Assembly (NCBI GenBank): GCA_049509915.1
Contig: JBEKZL010000266.1
Span: 1-19,071 of the forward strand
Length of the DNA stretch: 19,071 nt
DNA from: JBEKYD01 sp049509915
GTDB taxonomy: Bacteria > Acidobacteriota > Terriglobia > Bryobacterales > Bryobacteraceae
Reading direction: 5' to 3'
How positions within the stretch are numbered: position 1 is the first letter of the stretch; each line of letters starts with the position of its first letter. Shown here one piece after another: positions 16,086-19,071 of this stretch. The translations under genes and the position numbers were made by a program. A model generated the notes under the pieces. The model did not search any database and was not told the DNA's origin. It saw only the letters and a program-made list of their open reading frames with translations.

Positions 16086-17669
16086 ATGAGTATCGTAGCC
16101 GGTGTCGATTTCGGAACTCTGAGCGTGCGCGCTTCCCTGTTCGACAGCGCGCGCGGCCGCCTGGGCGCGGGCGTGGCGGAGTATCCGCTGTTGCGCAAGC
16201 CGGACGACCCGGACTTTGCCACGCAAAGCCATGCCGACCACATGCGGGCACTGGCTGAAGCCATGCGGAGCGCCATCGCCGAAGCTGGTATCGACGGCCA
16301 GGCCGTGGAAGCGCTGGCGCTCGATACTACCGGTTCCAGCGTGATTCCGGTAGACGAGACGCTCACGCCGATCGACGACTACTATCTCTGGTGCGACCAC
16401 CGCGCCTGGGAGGAAGCCGGCGAAATCACCGCGGCGGCGCATGCCCGGCATCTGCCGGCTATCGATTGGTGCGGCGGCACGTACTCGTCCGAGTGGGGTT
16501 TCTCGAAACTGCTGCACTGGCTGCGCCACAATCCAGCCAAGCGGGAGCGCTTCTCGACCGCGCTGGAACATTGCGACATGGTGGCGGCGGTGCTGAGCGG
16601 CGTCACCCAGCCGGCCGCGGTTTCGCGCAGCATCTGCGCCATGGGGCATAAGTGGATGTGGAATTCTTCTCTGGGTGGCCTTCCCTCGGAAGAGTTTCTG
16701 ATCGCGGTCGATCCGTTGCTCGCCGGCGTACGGCGGAAACTCGACGGCCATTACCGGACCAGCGACAAAATCGCCGGCCATCTCGCTCCGGAATGGGCGG
16801 CCAAGCTGGGCCTGCGCGCGGGTATCCCGATTCCGACCGGCGCTTTCGATGCGCATTGGGACGCCATCGGCGCCGGCGTGAAGTTGGGCGACGTGGTGAA
16901 CGTGGTAGGCACCTCCACCTGCATCATGGCGATCAGCGACGAAGCGCAACTGGTCCCAGGCGTTTGCGGTGTGGTGCCCGGGTCGATCGATCCCGCGCGT
17001 ACGGGTATCGAAGCCGGACTCTCGGCCACCGGCGATATTTTCGATGCCGTGGCGCGCCGGGCGGGAACCACGGCGGCCAAGCTCTCCGAAGGTTTGGAAG
17101 CCTTCCGCGCCGCCCAGACCGGCCTGTTGCGCTTGACGTGGGACAACGGCGACCGCACCGTGCTGGTGAATCCGGAGCTGAGCGGGGTGACGCTGGGCTG
17201 GCGGCTTACCCACACCGCCCAGGACGAACTTTTCGCCGCCATCGAAGGCACCGCGTTTCACACCCGCGTGATTCTGGAGCGGATGGAGGAACACGGCGTG
17301 CCGGTACGGCGGGTGATCAACGGCGGCGGCATTCCGCGCAAGAACCAGGTACTCAACCAGGTGTACGCCAATGTGCTGGGTAAACCGATTCTGGTTCCCG
17401 ATGGCGACGTCACCAGCCTGGGCTCGGCCATTTTCGCGTTCCTGGCGGCGGGCGCGTTTCCCTCCGTCGAGGCGGCGCAGGCGGCTCTTTGTCCGCCCTT
17501 CCGCACCATCGAACCGGAACCTGCCGCGGTCAAGCTCTATCGGGAACTCTTCCCCTTTTACCGCCGGTTATATTTTTCTTTGGGGCAGCGGCAATCGGAG
17601 CCGGTCGCTATCGGCGCGGTGCTGCCCGAATTGCGGCGCATCGCGGCCGCGGCCAGAATAGGGAAATGA
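16086..17669 (+). CDS. araB: L-ribulokinase
   Basis: The 527-residue product is an FGGY-family sugar kinase that phosphorylates L-ribulose with ATP to L-ribulose 5-phosphate in cytoplasmic L-arabinose breakdown. Visible signatures are the N-terminal phosphate loop VDFGTLSVRA (7-16), LALDTTGSSVIPVD (77-90), the ribulokinase-typical GGTYSSEW (130-137), GAFDAHWDAIGAG (252-264) with the probable catalytic Asp255, the second phosphate loop VVGTSTCIM (273-281), WDNGDRTVLVNPELSG (352-367), and the adenosine-binding INGGGIPRKNQVLNQVYANV (411-430). Length is close to the usual 530-570. The GGTYSSEW and NGDRTVL segments favour AraB over xylulokinase or glycerol kinase. The stop overlaps the araD start (ATGA), so the two are translated together. 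No araA or arabinose transporter gene is in the window. Confidence 0.93.
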   Translation: MSIVAGVDFGTLSVRASLFDSARGRLGAGVAEYPLLRKPDDPDFATQSHADHMRALAEAMRSAIAEAGIDGQAVEALALDTTGSSVIPVDETLTPIDDYYLWCDHRAWEEAGEITAAAHARHLPAIDWCGGTYSSEWGFSKLLHWLRHNPAKRERFSTALEHCDMVAAVLSGVTQPAAVSRSICAMGHKWMWNSSLGGLPSEEFLIAVDPLLAGVRRKLDGHYRTSDKIAGHLAPEWAAKLGLRAGIPIPTGAFDAHWDAIGAGVKLGDVVNVVGTSTCIMAISDEAQLVPGVCGVVPGSIDPARTGIEAGLSATGDIFDAVARRAGTTAAKLSEGLEAFRAAQTGLLRLTWDNGDRTVLVNPELSGVTLGWRLTHTAQDELFAAIEGTAFHTRVILERMEEHGVPVRRVINGGGIPRKNQVLNQVYANVLGKPILVPDGDVTSLGSAIFAFLAAGAFPSVEAAQAALCPPFRTIEPEPAAVKLYRELFPFYRRLYFSLGQRQSEPVAIGAVLPELRRIAAAARIGK

Positions 17670-18361
17670 TGCTGGAAAAACTGCGGGAAGAAGTTCTGGA
17701 AGCGAATCTCGAATTAGTGCGGCGGGGCCTGGTGATTTTCACCTTCGGCAACGCCAGCGGCCTAGCGCGGGAACAAGGCCTGTGTGTGATCAAGCCCAGC
17801 GGCGTGCCGTACGACAGGATGAAGCCGGCGGATATGGTCGTTACGGATCTCGCCGGCCGCATCGTCGAAGGGTCGCTGCGGCCGTCGTCGGATTTGGACA
17901 CTCACGTGGCACTGTATCGCGCCTTCCCCGACATCGGCGGCGTGGTGCACACCCACTCGCGCCACGCCACGGCCTGGGCGCAGGCGGGCCGGGAGATCCC
18001 CTGTTTCGGCACCACCCATGCCGATTACTTTCACGGTCCGATTCCGGTGTCGGCACCGCTCACGGCGACAGAAATCGACTCCGGCTACGAGGCGAAAACC
18101 GGCGTCGCCATCATCCGCCGCCTGGGAGCCACCAGGCCGCTCGATTGCCCCGCCATGCTGGTGCACGGCCACGCTCCGTTTACCTGGGGTAAAGACGTGG
18201 CCGCTGCCGCGTACAACGCCGTCATCGTGGAAGAGTTGGCCGCGATGGCACTCGAAACAATCGCCATCAACGCCGATGCGCAACCGATTTCACTCGCCCA
18301 GCGCGATAAGCATTTCTTCCGCAAGCACGGGCCGACGGCGACTTACGGGCAGGCGAAATAA
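17666..18361 (+). CDS. araD: L-ribulose-5-phosphate 4-epimerase
   Basis: The 231-residue product has the same length as E. coli AraD and the same key residues at nearly the same numbers: KPSG (43-46), SSD with Asp76, the zinc-binding HTH at His95 and His97, HAD with Asp120, the third zinc histidine in LVHGH (probably His169), KH-FF-RKHG near the end with His221, and a C-terminal Tyr (227) in TYGQ. It converts L-ribulose 5-phosphate to D-xylulose 5-phosphate, feeding the pentose phosphate pathway. The start may be the ATG at 17666, overlapping the araB stop as ATGA, or the adjacent ATG at 17669, which has better spacing to AGGG (17660-17663). In-frame sequence further upstream is shadow of araB. 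Fuculose-phosphate aldolases are related, but the HTHSRHATAWAQAG and THADYFHG segments fit AraD. Confidence 0.94.
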   Translation: MMLEKLREEVLEANLELVRRGLVIFTFGNASGLAREQGLCVIKPSGVPYDRMKPADMVVTDLAGRIVEGSLRPSSDLDTHVALYRAFPDIGGVVHTHSRHATAWAQAGREIPCFGTTHADYFHGPIPVSAPLTATEIDSGYEAKTGVAIIRRLGATRPLDCPAMLVHGHAPFTWGKDVAAAAYNAVIVEELAAMALETIAINADAQPISLAQRDKHFFRKHGPTATYGQAK

Positions 18362-18462
18362 GTCAGGGTCCTCGGCTTTGTTTTCAACCCGTTGCATCCT
18401 TGGAGTGAACCCCAAAAGTGAGACACGCCGAAAATGCACACTTTGCAGCGAATGGAGGCAAA

Positions 18463-18840
18463 ATGGCAAAGTGGCGTCGACACACGGTGGAGTTCAAGCG
18501 GCAGGTCATGGAACAAATGAAAACCTGTGAAAACATTGGTGATTTGGCCCGTGAGCTGGAGCTGAGCCGAAGGGTGCTCTACACCTGGAAGTACCAGCTC
18601 GAAGGCCGCCCCGAACCGCGGACCGCGGATCTGAGCGTGAGCGCAGAAGAGCGCAAAGAGAAGAAGTTGCAGAGGGAGATCGCCAGGCTGAAGTCGGCCC
18701 TGGCGGAAAAAGCCCTGGAGAACGATTTTTTCAGAAGTGCCTTGCGCAGGATCAAGGAAGGACGCCAGCCGAACATCGCGGCTGGCGCCTCGGCATCTAC
18801 GGCGCCATCCGGTCGTGGACGCAGGAGCAAGGCAGTCTAA
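18463..18840 (+). CDS. IS3-type transposase OrfA (DNA-binding part)
   Basis: The product is 125 residues. Residues 1-50 (MAKWRRHTVEFKRQVMEQMK, IGDLARELELSRRVLYTWKYQLEG) form a helix-turn-helix of the IS3/IS911 OrfA type that binds the inverted repeats. Residues about 68-105 (EERKEKKLQREIARLKSALA, EKALENDFFRSALRRI) form a leucine-zipper-like coiled coil for OrfA/OrfAB assembly. The ATG at 18463 has GGAGG four bases upstream; an in-frame ATG-like extension to 18418 overlaps the terminal repeat and is less likely. The last 25 or so residues are low-complexity read-through while the orfB frame begins beneath, as in normal IS3 elements where OrfAB is made by -1 frameshifting. Confidence 0.75.
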   Translation: MAKWRRHTVEFKRQVMEQMKTCENIGDLARELELSRRVLYTWKYQLEGRPEPRTADLSVSAEERKEKKLQREIARLKSALAEKALENDFFRSALRRIKEGRQPNIAAGASASTAPSGRGRRSKAV

Positions 18841-19017
18841 GCGTGGGAACGGATGTGTTATCTGGCGGTGGTGAGCCGGGCCGGCTACTACCGGCAGCTG
18901 GCCCAGGCGGCCCCGGACGAGGCGGAAATGGCGCTGCGGGCCGCCCTTACCGCCGAGCCGGCGCTCAGGTTGCGTCTCCGCAGAGCCCTACCCTCCGCTC
19001 GGGTGCAACCAGTATAA
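18767..19017 (+). pseudogene. Frameshifted and truncated IS3-type orfB fragment
   Basis: One frame reads EHRGWRLGIYGAIRSWTQEQ, GSLSV to 18845. After one apparently extra G (GTGGGAACGG, 18843-18852) the next frame continues ERMCYLAVVSRAGYYRQLAQ and on to a TAA at 19015-19017. LSVERMC-LA-VSRAGYYR is the standard start of an IS3 OrfB. After about EMALRAAL (18955) the sequence no longer follows OrfB: the usual RYGYRR region and the whole DDE integrase core are missing. This is a dead fragment. Confidence 0.6.
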
Positions 19018-19034
19018 CCGGCCCGAAACATCAA

Positions 19035-19068
19035 CCTGCGGAAATGTTTACACAAAATCCTTGACACC
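19035..19068. mobile_element. Possible terminal sequence of an IS256/Mutator-type element at window edge
   Basis: The segment GAAATGTTTACACAAAATCC followed by TTGACACC looks like the tips of IS256-type (Mutator) elements, which commonly pair GTTTACACAAA with TTGACAC. If so, a second element has cut the IS3 remnant between about 18955 and 19035. The similarity is remembered rather than searched, and no transposase of this type is within the window. Confidence 0.3.
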
Positions 19069-19071
19069 GCC

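Larger units (their letters stand above)
18406..19017 (+). mobile_element. Remnant of an IS3-type insertion sequence
   Basis: The likely left end begins TGAACCCCAAAAGTGAGACA at 18406, the TG-starting, C/A-rich tip common in IS3-family elements. It is followed by an intact orfA (18463-18840) and a broken, truncated orfB. The orfB catalytic core with its DDE motif is absent, and no matching right inverted repeat is present before the window ends. The element cannot move by itself. It lies 44 bases downstream of the araD stop, in the same orientation. Confidence 0.65.

Noticed and set aside
15960..17294. Long 444-codon open frame on the minus strand opposite araB
   Set aside because: The translation is Arg/Gly/His-rich with no domain, and araB on the plus strand is certain. 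It is a shadow caused by GC-rich third codon positions.

Overview
The window is GC-rich and densely coding. It looks like Acidobacteriota, most plausibly the Solibacter/Bryobacter side. The clues are an ABC-type permease start of the kind amplified in that phylum, an exported VIT-VWA protein next to a very large TPR protein, an orphan six-heme cytochrome, and IS3-type debris. This placement is inferred from gene content only, not from a search.

Left two thirds (about 250-13030, all on the minus strand): a four-gene operon, read right to left. It encodes (1) a membrane-anchored beta-propeller protein, (2) an exported VIT-VWA protein, (3) a 2305-residue TPR/alpha-solenoid protein and (4) a 572-residue exported protein of unknown function. 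The genes join by a GTGA overlap, a 14-base overlap and an ATGA overlap, and each has its own Shine-Dalgarno (SD) sequence. All four products appear to enter or cross the membrane, so a cell-envelope assembly is the natural hypothesis. This is the best candidate in the window for an undescribed system. The VIT-VWA gene is broken near its 3' end: the C-terminal domain continues in another frame to a stop that overlaps the TPR start. Further left, another minus-strand gene begins under its own promoter-like sequence and runs off the window; its first 42 residues look like a MacB-type/ADOP permease.

Middle (13254-15865): a divergent plus-strand gene encodes an HDOD protein whose N-terminal half looks like a degenerate HD-GYP domain. 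It converges on a minus-strand gene for a periplasmic six-heme c-type cytochrome.

Right (16086-18361): araB (L-ribulokinase) and araD (L-ribulose-5-phosphate 4-epimerase) overlap by ATGA and carry out two consecutive steps of L-arabinose catabolism. araA is not in the window. From 18406 to the end lie remnants of an IS3-type element: an intact orfA, a frameshifted and truncated orfB, and then a sequence resembling the tip of a different transposon.

No tRNA, rRNA or CRISPR array was seen. Apart from the mobile-element debris at the right edge, no gene-free stretch longer than 300 bases exists.
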